From assembly GCF_040881935.1 (NCBI RefSeq), contig NZ_JBBECH010000072.1, forward strand, positions 1 to 64,000: a DNA stretch of 64,000 bases, in the 5' to 3' direction. Numbering within the stretch: position 1 is the first letter of the stretch; each line of letters starts with the position of its first letter. Both the position numbers and the translations under genes were made by a program. This DNA comes from Saccharospirillum sp040881935 (GTDB taxonomy: Bacteria > Pseudomonadota > Gammaproteobacteria > Pseudomonadales > Natronospirillaceae). This document shows, in pieces, positions 34,977-43,425 of this stretch. Below the pieces are notes generated by a model. That model did not search any database, was not told the DNA's origin, and saw nothing but the letters and a program-made list of their open reading frames with translations.

Positions 34977-36731
34977 ATGACATCATCAGCACCTTTCAAA
35001 CGTACCCTGCTGGCCACCCTGATTCTCAGCCTGGCCCTCAGTGGCTGCACCACGACGGCCTCTCAGGCCGAATCGTCCGGTAGTTCCGCCCCGCAAACCG
35101 AAACTGATTCGGTACCGGCGCAAGCTATAGAATCCGAGACTCGCATTGCCACAACTCCGCTAACCGGCGAGTCCTTCTATACCCTGTTGCTGGCGGAAAT
35201 CGCGACCAACCGTGGCGACTATGGCTCAGCCGCACAACTCTACAGCCGTCTCGACCGTCAATTCGACGACCTTGAGGTGGCCCAGCGCGCCACGGCTCTG
35301 AACCAGGTGGTCGGCAATTACGACAGCATGGGAGAGCACGCAGGCCACTGGCTCCGGCTCGAACCAAACAGTGTCGAAGGCTGGCAGGCGCTGACCATTG
35401 CCAGCCTGGCCAATGCGGATCAGGTCACCGCCAAACGGGCGTTGGACAGATGGCTAATGCTGGACCCGGATGCAGAGGTCGAGGGTGCACTGGCTGGCAT
35501 CAACAGCCTGACCAACGACCAGCAAGCGAGCCTGTTACCCGTGTTCGCCGAGGCTGAAACCAGCCACCCCGATAACACCAGCATTGGCTTTGCCAACGCC
35601 CAACTGCTGTCCACACTTGGCCGCTATCAACAGGCACTGGACGTCATCAGCGCTAATCGTGCGCGACAGGACAGCCCAGACAAGGGTTTACTGGAATTCA
35701 GACTCCATCTGGAACTGAACGACATTGAGCAGGCTCGTACGATCATCAGCGAGCTCACCGGGCAATACCCCAACAATAGTCAAGTCGCAACGGCCTATGC
35801 GGGCTTCGTCTACGCAGACTCGGGCGCCAATAAAGCAGACACCCTTGAATCCCTGTTTAACCGGTTTCCGAATGAACCGGTCATAGCCCGGGCTTTTGCG
35901 CGCGAATCTTTCGATAACGGAGATTACGATACCGCTGAAGTGCTGTTCGAGCGGCTGATTCCCACCGAATTCAGCGATGAAGCGCATTATTTTCTGGGCC
36001 GGATCAGCCGCATCAACCGCTTGCCAGAAGAAGCTGCCCAGCGGTTTTTGAGCGTCCAGGCACCGCCGTACCTAATTTCTGCCCTGGCAGAACTTAGCGA
36101 GGTTTGGCAGAACAGCCGCCCCACCGATATACAGAAAGCCTTGCATCAGGCCCGGCAGGCCTATCCCGGCCAGAGCCCTGTTTTGTGGCGCATTGAAGCC
36201 GATCTGTACCGCCGCCTGGGTGACACCGAGCAGGCAATGGCCGTCTACGGCCAAGCCTTGTCAGCGCACCCGGGCGACACCAGCCTGTTGTACGACCAGG
36301 CATTGCTGGCCGCCAACCTTGGGCAATACGATTTGCTTGAGGCCAATCTGATCGATGTGCTGGAACAAGAGCCAGACAACACCTCGGCGCTGAACGCCCT
36401 GGGGTACACCTGGGCCGATCGCAATGTCAATTTGCCTCAGGCACAACGCTACATTGACCGTGCGCTGGAGCAGCAGCCCGATGACCCGGCCATTCAGGAT
36501 TCCAAGGGCTGGGTGGAATATCGCCTCGGCAACCTTGAGGAAGCTGAGCGTTGGTTACGCCGTTCACTGGAGTCAATGGAATCGGATGAAGTCGCCGCCC
36601 ATCTGGCCGCCGTACTGTGGGAACAAAACAAACAGGATGAGGCGCTACGCTGGCTCGACCAGGCCTTCAACTGGAACAGCAACAGCCCGACAGCCCGGGC
36701 CATCATTGAAACATTGGGCATCGACCGATGA
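34977..36731 (+). CDS. TPR-repeat outer-membrane lipoprotein
   Basis: A 584-residue lipoprotein: the signal peptide ends at LALSGC, with threonine at mature position 2, which avoids inner-membrane retention and so predicts Lol-dependent transfer to the outer membrane. From about residue 55 onward it is built of helical repeats with TPR-like phrases (NRGDYGSAAQLYSRL, PDNTSALNALGYTWADRN, PDDPAIQDSKGWVEYRLGN). Proteins of this type are encoded next to lolB in many gammaproteobacteria. Its gene overlaps lolB by four bases (ATGA). Its partner proteins are unknown. Confidence 0.85.
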   Translation: MTSSAPFKRTLLATLILSLALSGCTTTASQAESSGSSAPQTETDSVPAQAIESETRIATTPLTGESFYTLLLAEIATNRGDYGSAAQLYSRLDRQFDDLEVAQRATALNQVVGNYDSMGEHAGHWLRLEPNSVEGWQALTIASLANADQVTAKRALDRWLMLDPDAEVEGALAGINSLTNDQQASLLPVFAEAETSHPDNTSIGFANAQLLSTLGRYQQALDVISANRARQDSPDKGLLEFRLHLELNDIEQARTIISELTGQYPNNSQVATAYAGFVYADSGANKADTLESLFNRFPNEPVIARAFARESFDNGDYDTAEVLFERLIPTEFSDEAHYFLGRISRINRLPEEAAQRFLSVQAPPYLISALAELSEVWQNSRPTDIQKALHQARQAYPGQSPVLWRIEADLYRRLGDTEQAMAVYGQALSAHPGDTSLLYDQALLAANLGQYDLLEANLIDVLEQEPDNTSALNALGYTWADRNVNLPQAQRYIDRALEQQPDDPAIQDSKGWVEYRLGNLEEAERWLRRSLESMESDEVAAHLAAVLWEQNKQDEALRWLDQAFNWNSNSPTARAIIETLGIDR

Positions 36732-37288
36732 AGTCGCTGCTGATTCTCGGCCTGGCAACACTATTGCTAACCGGCTGCGCCCGCTTCGGCACTCAACCGG
36801 GAGCCAGTGATCTGACAGAAAACTGGGCGCTATCGGGTAAAATGGCCGTTCGCAACGCCACCGAAGCGAGCAGTTTCAACGTTGACTGGGAACAGCGGGC
36901 ACAGGATTTCGAGATTGAGCTGAGTGGCCCTCTGGGCCAGGGTGCCGTGCAGATAAACGGTGAGCCGGGCAAGGTAACCCTGACCAAAGGCGCCGACCAG
37001 GTAACCCGCAGCACCTTACGCGAGCTGGCCTACGAAATTACCGAACTGGATCTGCCGCTCGACTACCTTCAATACTGGGTTCGCGCCAAGCCCTACCCGG
37101 GCATCGAAGCCATCATCGACCGGGATGCCGCCAGCCGCCAGGTGCAAAGCATTAATCAGTCGGGTTGGCAGGTTGACTACCCACTGTATTTCGATGAAAC
37201 CGGCGAATCGCTACCCCGAAGAATCGATTTTGCCCGCAATGGCAGCAGCGGCCGCCTGGTCATTCGTAACTGGGTTAGCGAGTTATAG
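36728..37288 (+). CDS. lolB: outer-membrane lipoprotein insertion factor
   Basis: A 186-residue lipoprotein with lipobox LLTGC and the LolB core: LSGKMAVRNATEASSFNVDW, EIELSGPLGQGAVQING and LDYLQYWVRAKPYPG, the last including the protruding-loop region. It receives lipoproteins from LolA and puts them in the outer membrane. In many relatives ispE follows lolB; here the next feature is palindrome copy 5 and then an opposed acyltransferase gene. Confidence 0.93.
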   Translation: MKSLLILGLATLLLTGCARFGTQPGASDLTENWALSGKMAVRNATEASSFNVDWEQRAQDFEIELSGPLGQGAVQINGEPGKVTLTKGADQVTRSTLRELAYEITELDLPLDYLQYWVRAKPYPGIEAIIDRDAASRQVQSINQSGWQVDYPLYFDETGESLPRRIDFARNGSSGRLVIRNWVSEL

Positions 37289-37349
37289 CTCCAGTCTCGG
37301 AGGCTGCGCTCACTTTGGTGGCTACGCAAGGTATATCGCCAATAACCCG

Positions 37350-37460
37350 CACCGTGCACCGGTTAGGCTTAACCAGGGTCGGCGTAAACCCATCCATGGG
37401 GCCTGGACCGCAGCGTCCCTGCTGCGGACCACCCTGGATAAGCCTAACCGGCACACGGTG
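37350..37460 (+). repeat. dispersed cloverleaf palindrome, copy 5 of 6
   Basis: Arms 37350-37379 and 37431-37460 pair over 30 bp with three mismatches. Core: GGCGTAAA, hairpin CCCATCCATGGG (37389-37400, TCCA loop), hairpin CCGCAGCGTCCCTGCTGCGG (37408-37427, TCCC loop). The first-hairpin stem and the closing bases of the outer arm (GGGT/ACCC) both differ from other copies by matched changes. It lies between convergent lolB and the acyltransferase gene. Confidence 0.88.
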
Positions 37461-37528
37461 CTAACCATTTTAGCCACGGCCTACAAACTAGAGGTTAACT
37501 CTGCAATTCCGAAAACCTAAGAGATGGT

Positions 37529-38701
37529 TTATTGGTCCTCAGGACCCTCTGAGTCTGGCACTACCTCATCCATCGCTGACGTCAGCGCCGGTAACCCCTG
37601 CTTCATTTGCACCGCATTCGCATACTGGCGCAACATATAGGGTTTAAGGGTATCCCGCGTTACCGCAACCCGCTCTGCCAGCTTCACGGCATCTGCGTTT
37701 GTCGGTTCAGTTTGGTCACCGTGCAAGATGGCGTGAGCCCATTCATTGGATTCGTACAAGCGGTAATGCTGATGCACCTGGGCGTCGATTGCCGCTGCGA
37801 CATCGGTGTCTTTTTCATAATCACCGTTCAATACTTCGCCAAAGGCCAGATGGACCCGGCCTTTCCAGCCGGTCATACCGCGGGCAATCGACTGAACATC
37901 CTCATGGGCCTTTTTCTTGTAACCGCCTTTATGCTCCTGCGCATAGAGTTCACGCGCTTTGGACAAATCGAGCGGGTCCACTTCATAGCTGATGGTCACC
38001 GGAACGATATTCAACTCGCGAATGTAGCTGGCGTAGTCGCGATCTTTGGGTTTGCTCAGACTGAACATGCCGATTACGGCTGGGTTGGTTTTGTCGAAGC
38101 CATCTTTGGCGCGACCTTCCCGCTGGGCGATCCAGACATTTGCCTGATCGGCGGTAATACAATGATGAATGTAGCGCGACAGGATCTGAGCTTCTTTCAG
38201 TTTGGCTTTCATGCCCTTGACTGAGCGGCGCACGATGAAGCTCTTGTTCAAGCGCATCAGATCGCTGACAAAAGGCTTGCTCAGCAGGTTATCTCCGATG
38301 GCGATTCGTACGGTCTGGAACCCCGCGTGATAGAGCGACCAGTTCACCATGGCCGGGTCCATAACGATGTCGCGGTGGTTGGAGACGAATAGATAACCCT
38401 TGTTTGGGTCGAGCGCATCGAGTCCCGATACGGTCAGATCCGCCACGCTTTTATCGAGGATCCGTTTTAGATAGCCACGCAGCCGGGGCTGAAAATCTTC
38501 AACGCGACGAATACCGCGGAACTGCCAGGCGAGGCCCAGACGAATAAGGGAGCGCAGCAACCAGGGGGCTTTGCGGTTCATACCCGGCGCTACCCAGGCG
38601 CCAATGGCCGCATGCATTTCCGGGTCGGCGAGCACACGCTTCAGGACGAGCGGAACTTCGTCGTCGTTAAAGGGGCGAATATCGTCAAATTCTGCAGTCA
38701 T
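37529..38701 (-). CDS. PlsC-like 1-acyl-glycerol-3-phosphate acyltransferase family protein
   Basis: A 390-residue protein with a PlsC-type acyltransferase core at about residues 95-290. The catalytic block reads FVSNHRDIVMDPAMVNW; the usual histidine-x4-aspartate is spaced H-x5-D here, with another Asp two residues after the His, a variant also known in other members. RIAIGDNLL and FIVRRSVKGMKAKLKE form the later blocks that bind the phosphate. No signal peptide or long membrane helix stands out. It likely acylates a glycerophosphate or a lysophospholipid at the inner membrane. Confidence 0.75.
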   Translation of the reverse strand: MTAEFDDIRPFNDDEVPLVLKRVLADPEMHAAIGAWVAPGMNRKAPWLLRSLIRLGLAWQFRGIRRVEDFQPRLRGYLKRILDKSVADLTVSGLDALDPNKGYLFVSNHRDIVMDPAMVNWSLYHAGFQTVRIAIGDNLLSKPFVSDLMRLNKSFIVRRSVKGMKAKLKEAQILSRYIHHCITADQANVWIAQREGRAKDGFDKTNPAVIGMFSLSKPKDRDYASYIRELNIVPVTISYEVDPLDLSKARELYAQEHKGGYKKKAHEDVQSIARGMTGWKGRVHLAFGEVLNGDYEKDTDVAAAIDAQVHQHYRLYESNEWAHAILHGDQTEPTNADAVKLAERVAVTRDTLKPYMLRQYANAVQMKQGLPALTSAMDEVVPDSEGPEDQ

Positions 38702-38808
38702 AGAGCCTTATCAGACCAATAAAAAGCGGCTACTGTACTCCAAGTCGGCCTGAAAATCAGGCTCGGACCCGGGGGCTCGGACAAAAAGCATTCAGACCCG
38801 GGCAACGC

Positions 38809-39483
38809 TCAAGCTTCACCGGGTACCGTTAAACCAACGCCCTTCAGAATAACGTGGGTCAGGGTACGTTCGGCCTGTTCAAAGTCGGCTTCGGTTAGCC
38901 CCTCACTGTCCAGCGCCCACTCAATTTGGGTGGCGAAGTCGGCATAGTGCTGGGTGCTTCCCCAGATCATAAACAGCAGGTGCAAGGGGTCGATCGGGTC
39001 CATCTTGCCGGCGTCGATCCAGGCCTGAATCACGTTGGTCCGCCCCAGTGCCCAGTGATGCATTTCCTGAGCCAGGTACTTTTTCAGATGCGGGGCACCC
39101 TGTATCACCTCGATGGCAAAAATTTTTGAGGCCAGAGGGTGGCTACGGGAATAGCGAATTTTGGAACGAATGTAGGCGTAAATCGTTGCGGCCGGGTCTT
39201 CATCGGCGGTGGTGGTGTTAAACGCCTGGTTCCACATGCCCAGAATATCTGACAACACCGCGCCGTAGAGGCCAATTTTGCTTTGAAAATAATACAGGAT
39301 GTTGGATTTGGGCAGACCCGCGCGTTCAGCGATGGCATTCAGCGAGGTTCCCTTGAAGCCATGCTGCGCGAATTCAATTTCCGCCGCCTCAAGTATGATG
39401 GCCTCGTTCTGCTGCCGGATTCGCCCTGCCTTTTCCTTGGTTTGGAATTCTTCTTTCAAGCGTTTCTGGGCCTGGTCGACCAT
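38809..39483 (-). CDS. TetR-family regulator, RutR-like, next to guaD
   Basis: A 224-residue regulator, start ATG 39483 behind AGGAAG. The N-terminal helix-turn-helix is GTSLNAIAERAGLPKSNILYYF, and the C-terminal ligand domain has RSHPLASKIFAIEVIQGAPHL, the pattern of RutR, which senses uracil and thymine and controls pyrimidine and purine use. The guanine deaminase gene is encoded 153 bp upstream on the same strand. Control of guaD by this protein is likely but inferred; the inducer could be a purine or pyrimidine. Confidence 0.82.
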   Translation of the reverse strand: MVDQAQKRLKEEFQTKEKAGRIRQQNEAIILEAAEIEFAQHGFKGTSLNAIAERAGLPKSNILYYFQSKIGLYGAVLSDILGMWNQAFNTTTADEDPAATIYAYIRSKIRYSRSHPLASKIFAIEVIQGAPHLKKYLAQEMHHWALGRTNVIQAWIDAGKMDPIDPLHLLFMIWGSTQHYADFATQIEWALDSEGLTEADFEQAERTLTHVILKGVGLTVPGEA

Positions 39484-39635
39484 GATGACTTCCTGCACTG
39501 AGGTGATAGAAAGAACGAAGACAGTGGTCAACGACCAGTACTCGCTTGCCAGTCTAACTCACTGATTCCGCGTACATTTCGAGCTTAAGCGGCTTCCCGT
39601 TTCAATGCAACTGAGAGTCTAGGTCCGACAGACTC

Positions 39636-40985
39636 CTAGGCGCTGTAAAGCCGCTCACCAGCGACCCAGGTGGCTCGGGTGAGGCGCTCATCACCCAGTA
39701 TCAGCGTTGCGAACAATGCTTCTTCGAGTGAGTTTGCGTGCGCCAGCCGGGCACTGAGGTTGGCACTGCGGGTCGAATCCAGCACCACCAAATCCGCCAT
39801 TTTGCCGCTGTCCAGAGAGCCAATTTGAGTGTCCAGATGCAGTGCCCGGGCGTTACCTGCGGTCATCTGGTGCCACAACGCATTGGCAGTGAGCTTGTAG
39901 CCTTGCAACTGCCCGACTTTGTAGGCCTCTGCCGCCGAGACCAGCTGTGACAACGATGTTCCTCCGCCAACATCGCTCGCTAACCCCAATACGACACCCT
40001 CCCGCTCTGCCCGGGCGAAATCAAACAGGCCGCTGCCGAGAAACGTATTGGACGTCGGGCAGACTGCAATGCGCGCCTGATGTTCTCGCAATGCAGTCCA
40101 TTCCCGGTCGGTCAGATGCAACCCATGCGCCAGCACTGAGCGTTCGTGGAGTAATCCATAGTGTTGGTAGACATCCACGTAATCCCTCGACTTGGGAAAC
40201 AACGACTGCACCCAACTGACTTCATCCGGGTTTTCCGAAACATGGGTTTGCAGATACAACCCTCTGGCCTCCTGCTGCAATGCCCCGGCCCGTTCCAACT
40301 GAGCTTCGGTGGACGTAGGTGCAAAACGAGGCGTAACGGCATACTGCAACCGGTCGGTGCCGTGCCAGCGATGGATCAGCCGGGCGCTGGCGTCAAAGCC
40401 GCTGTTGACGGTATCGCTGAGGTAATCCGGGCAATTACGGTCCATCAGCACCTTGCCAGCAATGAGGGCCATGCGACGCTCGCGAGCGGCTTCGAACAAA
40501 GCGTCGGTCGCGGCTTCATGCACTGTGCCAAACACCATGGCTGTGGTGGTGCCATGCGCGAGTAGCGCGTCCAGAAAGACATCACTTTGATGGCGGGCGA
40601 TCACCGGGTCTTCGAAGCGGCGTTCGGCCGGAAAGGTGTAGCGGTTCAGCCAGTCGAGCAATTGCTCGCCCCAACTGGCGATCACCGGCATTTGGGCAGC
40701 GTGGACGTGAGTGTCGATCAGGCCGGGGATGATCCAGGCATTGCCGTAATCAACAACCGTTGCAAAGGACTGCTGAGTAACCGACAATTCCGCGGCTGGC
40801 CCGTGCCAGGCAATGCGTCCCTGCACAATAACCAGTGCCGCCTTCGGGCAATGTCGAATCTGGTCGACCTGGGGGAAATCGATGCTTTGGCCCAGCAGTA
40901 ACGTGGCCTGGGCCGCTTGATCGGCGGTAAAGCGGGCCGAAGGATCTGTCGCCGGTGAGCTATTATTCTGTACGGGCTTGGTCAT
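39636..40985 (-). CDS. guaD: guanine deaminase
   Basis: A 449-residue amidohydrolase that turns guanine into xanthine. Metal-binding motifs are in place: PGLIDTHVHAAQMP, HGTTTAMVFGT, YLQTHVSENPDEV and LASDVGGGTSLS with the catalytic aspartate. Length and the segment GEQLLDWLNRYTFPAE are typical of GuaD. A RutR-like TetR gene follows on the same strand. Confidence 0.93.
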   Translation of the reverse strand: MTKPVQNNSSPATDPSARFTADQAAQATLLLGQSIDFPQVDQIRHCPKAALVIVQGRIAWHGPAAELSVTQQSFATVVDYGNAWIIPGLIDTHVHAAQMPVIASWGEQLLDWLNRYTFPAERRFEDPVIARHQSDVFLDALLAHGTTTAMVFGTVHEAATDALFEAARERRMALIAGKVLMDRNCPDYLSDTVNSGFDASARLIHRWHGTDRLQYAVTPRFAPTSTEAQLERAGALQQEARGLYLQTHVSENPDEVSWVQSLFPKSRDYVDVYQHYGLLHERSVLAHGLHLTDREWTALREHQARIAVCPTSNTFLGSGLFDFARAEREGVVLGLASDVGGGTSLSQLVSAAEAYKVGQLQGYKLTANALWHQMTAGNARALHLDTQIGSLDSGKMADLVVLDSTRSANLSARLAHANSLEEALFATLILGDERLTRATWVAGERLYSA

Positions 40986-41052
40986 GAGCGGTTCACGGGT
41001 GATTCATACAGGCAGACTGTATCAAAGCTGACCGAAAGGTCAACTAGCCTCT

Positions 41053-41142
41053 TCAGGGCAGCCACAGCGTGAATACTGCCCCACCATGGTCGGGGTGATT
41101 GGTCAGTTTGCTGAAACCTTCAGCCTCTCCCTGACGGTGCAA
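41053..41142 (-). pseudogene. tail of a sensor histidine kinase, remnant
   Basis: On the minus strand the last 29 codons before TGA at 41053-41055 read FSKLTNHPDHGGAVFTLWLP, the usual end of a histidine-kinase ATPase domain (G-G-A-x-F-x-L-x-L-P). The frame is closed immediately upstream by a stop at 41143-41145, and no more of a kinase is recognisable to the fabA promoter. It sits in the 444-bp gap between guaD and fabA. Confidence 0.5.
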
Positions 41143-41274
41143 CTAGGATTACCTCCACCCCTGCGCCCTCCTTCACTCACTTTTTCCCCTGCGGCATGGA
41201 ATAGCCCGGGGGTTTCCAGTATTGTCTGGGCCATAAAGCGATAACATACGGCACTGTGAATACACATAAATAAC

Positions 41275-41322
41275 ATCGGTCATGCGCTACACTAGCGCTC
41301 AAGAGGCGCTAACACGACCGAT
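41275..41322. promoter_or_regulatory. dyad in the fabAB upstream region
   Basis: ATCGGTC (41275-41281) and GACCGAT (41316-41322) form a perfect inverted repeat enclosing a second dyad AGCGCTC...GGCGCT. fabA/fabB promoters in relatives are controlled by FadR- or FabR/DesT-type regulators; I cannot match either consensus with confidence. Confidence 0.35.
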
Positions 41323-41429
41323 TTAGACGTTGATTCACGGTTCTGGCACCAAAAAACAGGCTTGAGCCTACTTTTTACTGATTCATTTACCTATACCTAC
41401 ATTTTCTAACCACACGGAATCCGACAGTT

Positions 41430-41951
41430 ATGACAGATCGCCCTTCTTCCCTCGACAAAGCGGACCTGATCGAATGCGGTTACGGACGCATGTTCGGGCC
41501 GGGTAATGCCCAGCTGCCGGTCGATAACATGCTGATGATGGACCGCATCGCCCTGATCACCGATGAAGGTGGCCAGTATGGCAAAGGCGAAATCATCGCC
41601 GAGCTCGACATCAACCCGGACCTCTGGTTCTTCCAGTGCCATTTCCCCGGCGACCCGGTCATGCCCGGCTGCCTGGGCCTGGATGCCATGTGGCAACTGG
41701 TCGGCTTCTTCCTCGGCTGGCGTGGCAATGCCGGCAGAGGCCGTGCGCTGGGCGTTGGCGAACTGACCTTCAAAGGCCAGATCATGCCGGATGCCAAGAA
41801 AGTCGTGTACAAGCTGAACATTAAGCGCGTGATGGAATCCCGCCTGGTCATGGGCATTGCCGATGGTGTGGTTGAATGCGACGGCAAACCCATCTACTTT
41901 GCCAAGGACCTGAAAGTCGGTCTGTTCAAACCTGAACAAATGGGAGCCTGA
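41430..41951 (+). CDS. fabA: 3-hydroxydecanoyl-ACP dehydratase/isomerase
   Basis: A 173-residue hot-dog enzyme, the size of E. coli FabA (172). The catalytic histidine is in QCHFPGDPVMPG and the aspartate in CLGLDAMWQLVGF. It dehydrates 3-hydroxydecanoyl-ACP and isomerises the product to the cis-3 form, the branch point for unsaturated fatty acids. It is two bases from fabB, and both are needed for that pathway. Confidence 0.98.
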   Translation: MTDRPSSLDKADLIECGYGRMFGPGNAQLPVDNMLMMDRIALITDEGGQYGKGEIIAELDINPDLWFFQCHFPGDPVMPGCLGLDAMWQLVGFFLGWRGNAGRGRALGVGELTFKGQIMPDAKKVVYKLNIKRVMESRLVMGIADGVVECDGKPIYFAKDLKVGLFKPEQMGA

Positions 41952-41953
41952 TC

Positions 41954-43171
41954 GTGAAAAGAGTCGTAGTTACTGGCCTTGGCATCGTCTCCTGCCTGGG
42001 CAATGACGCTGAAACCGTCACCGAGAGCCTGCGTGAAGGCAAGTCGGGCATTCGATTTAACCAGACATACGCCGATATGGGCATGCGCAGCCACGTTAGC
42101 GGCACGCCCGACATTAACCTGGCCGACCACATTGACCGCAAAGCCATTCGTTTTATGGGCAAAGCGGCGGGCTATGCCTACATTTCAATGGATCAGGCGA
42201 TCAAGGATTCAGGCCTAACCCCCGAGCAGGTCTCGAACATCCGCACCGGCCTGATCGCCGGTTCCGGCGGTGCCGATTCCGACAGCCAGACCGAAGCCGC
42301 CGACATCCTGCGTGAAAAAGGCCTGAAACGGGTAGGCCCCTACCGTGTCACCCAGACCATGGGTTCAACGGTATCAGCCTGCCTGGCCACGCCGTTCCAG
42401 ATCAAGGGTGTTAACTATTCCATCACCTCAGCCTGCTCCACCAGTGCTCACTGCATTGGAAACGCGGCAGAACTGATTCAGCTCGGCAAACAAGACATCG
42501 TCTTCGCCGGTGGCGGTGAAGCCGAGCACTGGACCATGAGCTGCCTGTTCGACGCCATGGGTGCCCTCTCCACCAAGTACAACGACGAACCGGAACGTGC
42601 GAGCCGCGCTTACGATGCCGATCGTGATGGCTTCGTCATCGCCGGTGGCGGCGGCATGCTGATTCTGGAAGAGCTGGAACACGCCAAAGCCCGCGGTGCC
42701 AAAATCTACGCTGAAGTCGTCGGCTACGGCGCCACCAGCGATGGCTACAACATGGTCGCGCCGAGCGGTGAAGGCGCAGTACGCTGCATGCAGATGGCAA
42801 TGAGCACGGTCGATGGCGACATCGATTACATCAACGCCCACGGCACCTCGACACCCGCTGGCGACGTCACCGAACTGAAAGCCGTTCGCACGGTCTTCGG
42901 CGATGCCATGCCTCCCGTTGCCTCCACCAAGTCACTCTCCGGTCACAGCCTCGGCGCCGCTGGCGTGCAGGAAGCGATATACTCCCTGCTGATGATGCAA
43001 AACAACTTCATCGCCGCCAGCAAAAACGTAGAGAACCTGGATCCGGAAGCTGGCGACGCCAACGTCGTCACCGAACGCAAAGACAACGTGACTCTGAACC
43101 GGGTGATGTCAAACAGCTTCGGTTTCGGTGGTACCAACGCGACCTTGGTTATGCAGCGGTATCAAAGTTAA
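41954..43171 (+). CDS. fabB: 3-oxoacyl-ACP synthase I
   Basis: A 405-residue condensing enzyme. The triad is Cys in TSACSTSAHC, His in NAHGTSTPAGD and His in LSGHSLGAAG; SNSFGFGGTNATL closes the fold. It elongates cis-3-decenoyl-ACP made by FabA. Translation is probably coupled to fabA. Palindrome copy 6 and a terminator follow. Confidence 0.98.
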   Translation: MKRVVVTGLGIVSCLGNDAETVTESLREGKSGIRFNQTYADMGMRSHVSGTPDINLADHIDRKAIRFMGKAAGYAYISMDQAIKDSGLTPEQVSNIRTGLIAGSGGADSDSQTEAADILREKGLKRVGPYRVTQTMGSTVSACLATPFQIKGVNYSITSACSTSAHCIGNAAELIQLGKQDIVFAGGGEAEHWTMSCLFDAMGALSTKYNDEPERASRAYDADRDGFVIAGGGGMLILEELEHAKARGAKIYAEVVGYGATSDGYNMVAPSGEGAVRCMQMAMSTVDGDIDYINAHGTSTPAGDVTELKAVRTVFGDAMPPVASTKSLSGHSLGAAGVQEAIYSLLMMQNNFIAASKNVENLDPEAGDANVVTERKDNVTLNRVMSNSFGFGGTNATLVMQRYQS

Positions 43172-43192
43172 GTCCTGTTGCCTGGAGCTCGC

Positions 43193-43301
43193 GCTGGCCA
43201 CCGGGTCTGCCTGTCCGGGGTCGGCGTGAATCCATCCATGGAGTCTAGGCCGCAGCGTCCCTGCTGCGGACTACCCCGGCCAGGCAGACCCGGCAGCCAA
43301 C
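43193..43301 (+). repeat. dispersed cloverleaf palindrome, copy 6 of 6
   Basis: Arms 43193-43220 and 43274-43301 pair over 28 bp with three or four mismatches. Core: TCGGCGTGAA, hairpin TCCATCCATGGA (43231-43242, TCCA loop), hairpin CCGCAGCGTCCCTGCTGCGG (43250-43269, TCCC loop), then ACTACCCC. It lies between convergent fabB and galU, before a separate true terminator, so termination is unlikely to be its main job. Confidence 0.88.
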
Positions 43302-43342
43302 ACTTGTTTCTCGGGTTAATCTTAGCCAGAAAAAACCCGTTT

Positions 43343-43401
43343 AAAATATGCATAAAAAAAGGGTCGCCAATTTTGAGCGACCCTTTTTTTATGCATATTT
43401 T
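43343..43401. terminator. bidirectional terminator with 25-bp perfect arms
   Basis: Arms 43343-43367 and 43377-43401 are perfectly complementary over 25 bp around a 9-base loop. The GC part is GGGTCGC/GCGACCC, flanked by seven A and seven T, and the stem continues outward through an ATGCAT-containing segment. It serves both fabB and galU. Confidence 0.92.
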
Positions 43402-43425
43402 CTTGCCAAAACTTTCACTAAAAAC

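Noticed and set aside
126..43301. The six palindromes as integron attC sites or a CRISPR-like array
   Set aside because: They are dispersed singly between housekeeping genes, with no integrase, no cassette arrangement and no regular spacing. attC R-box motifs are not visible.
126..43301. The six palindromes as tRNA-like genes
   Set aside because: The fold has three arms, but there is no anticodon arm, T-loop consensus or CCA end, and the loops are only four bases.
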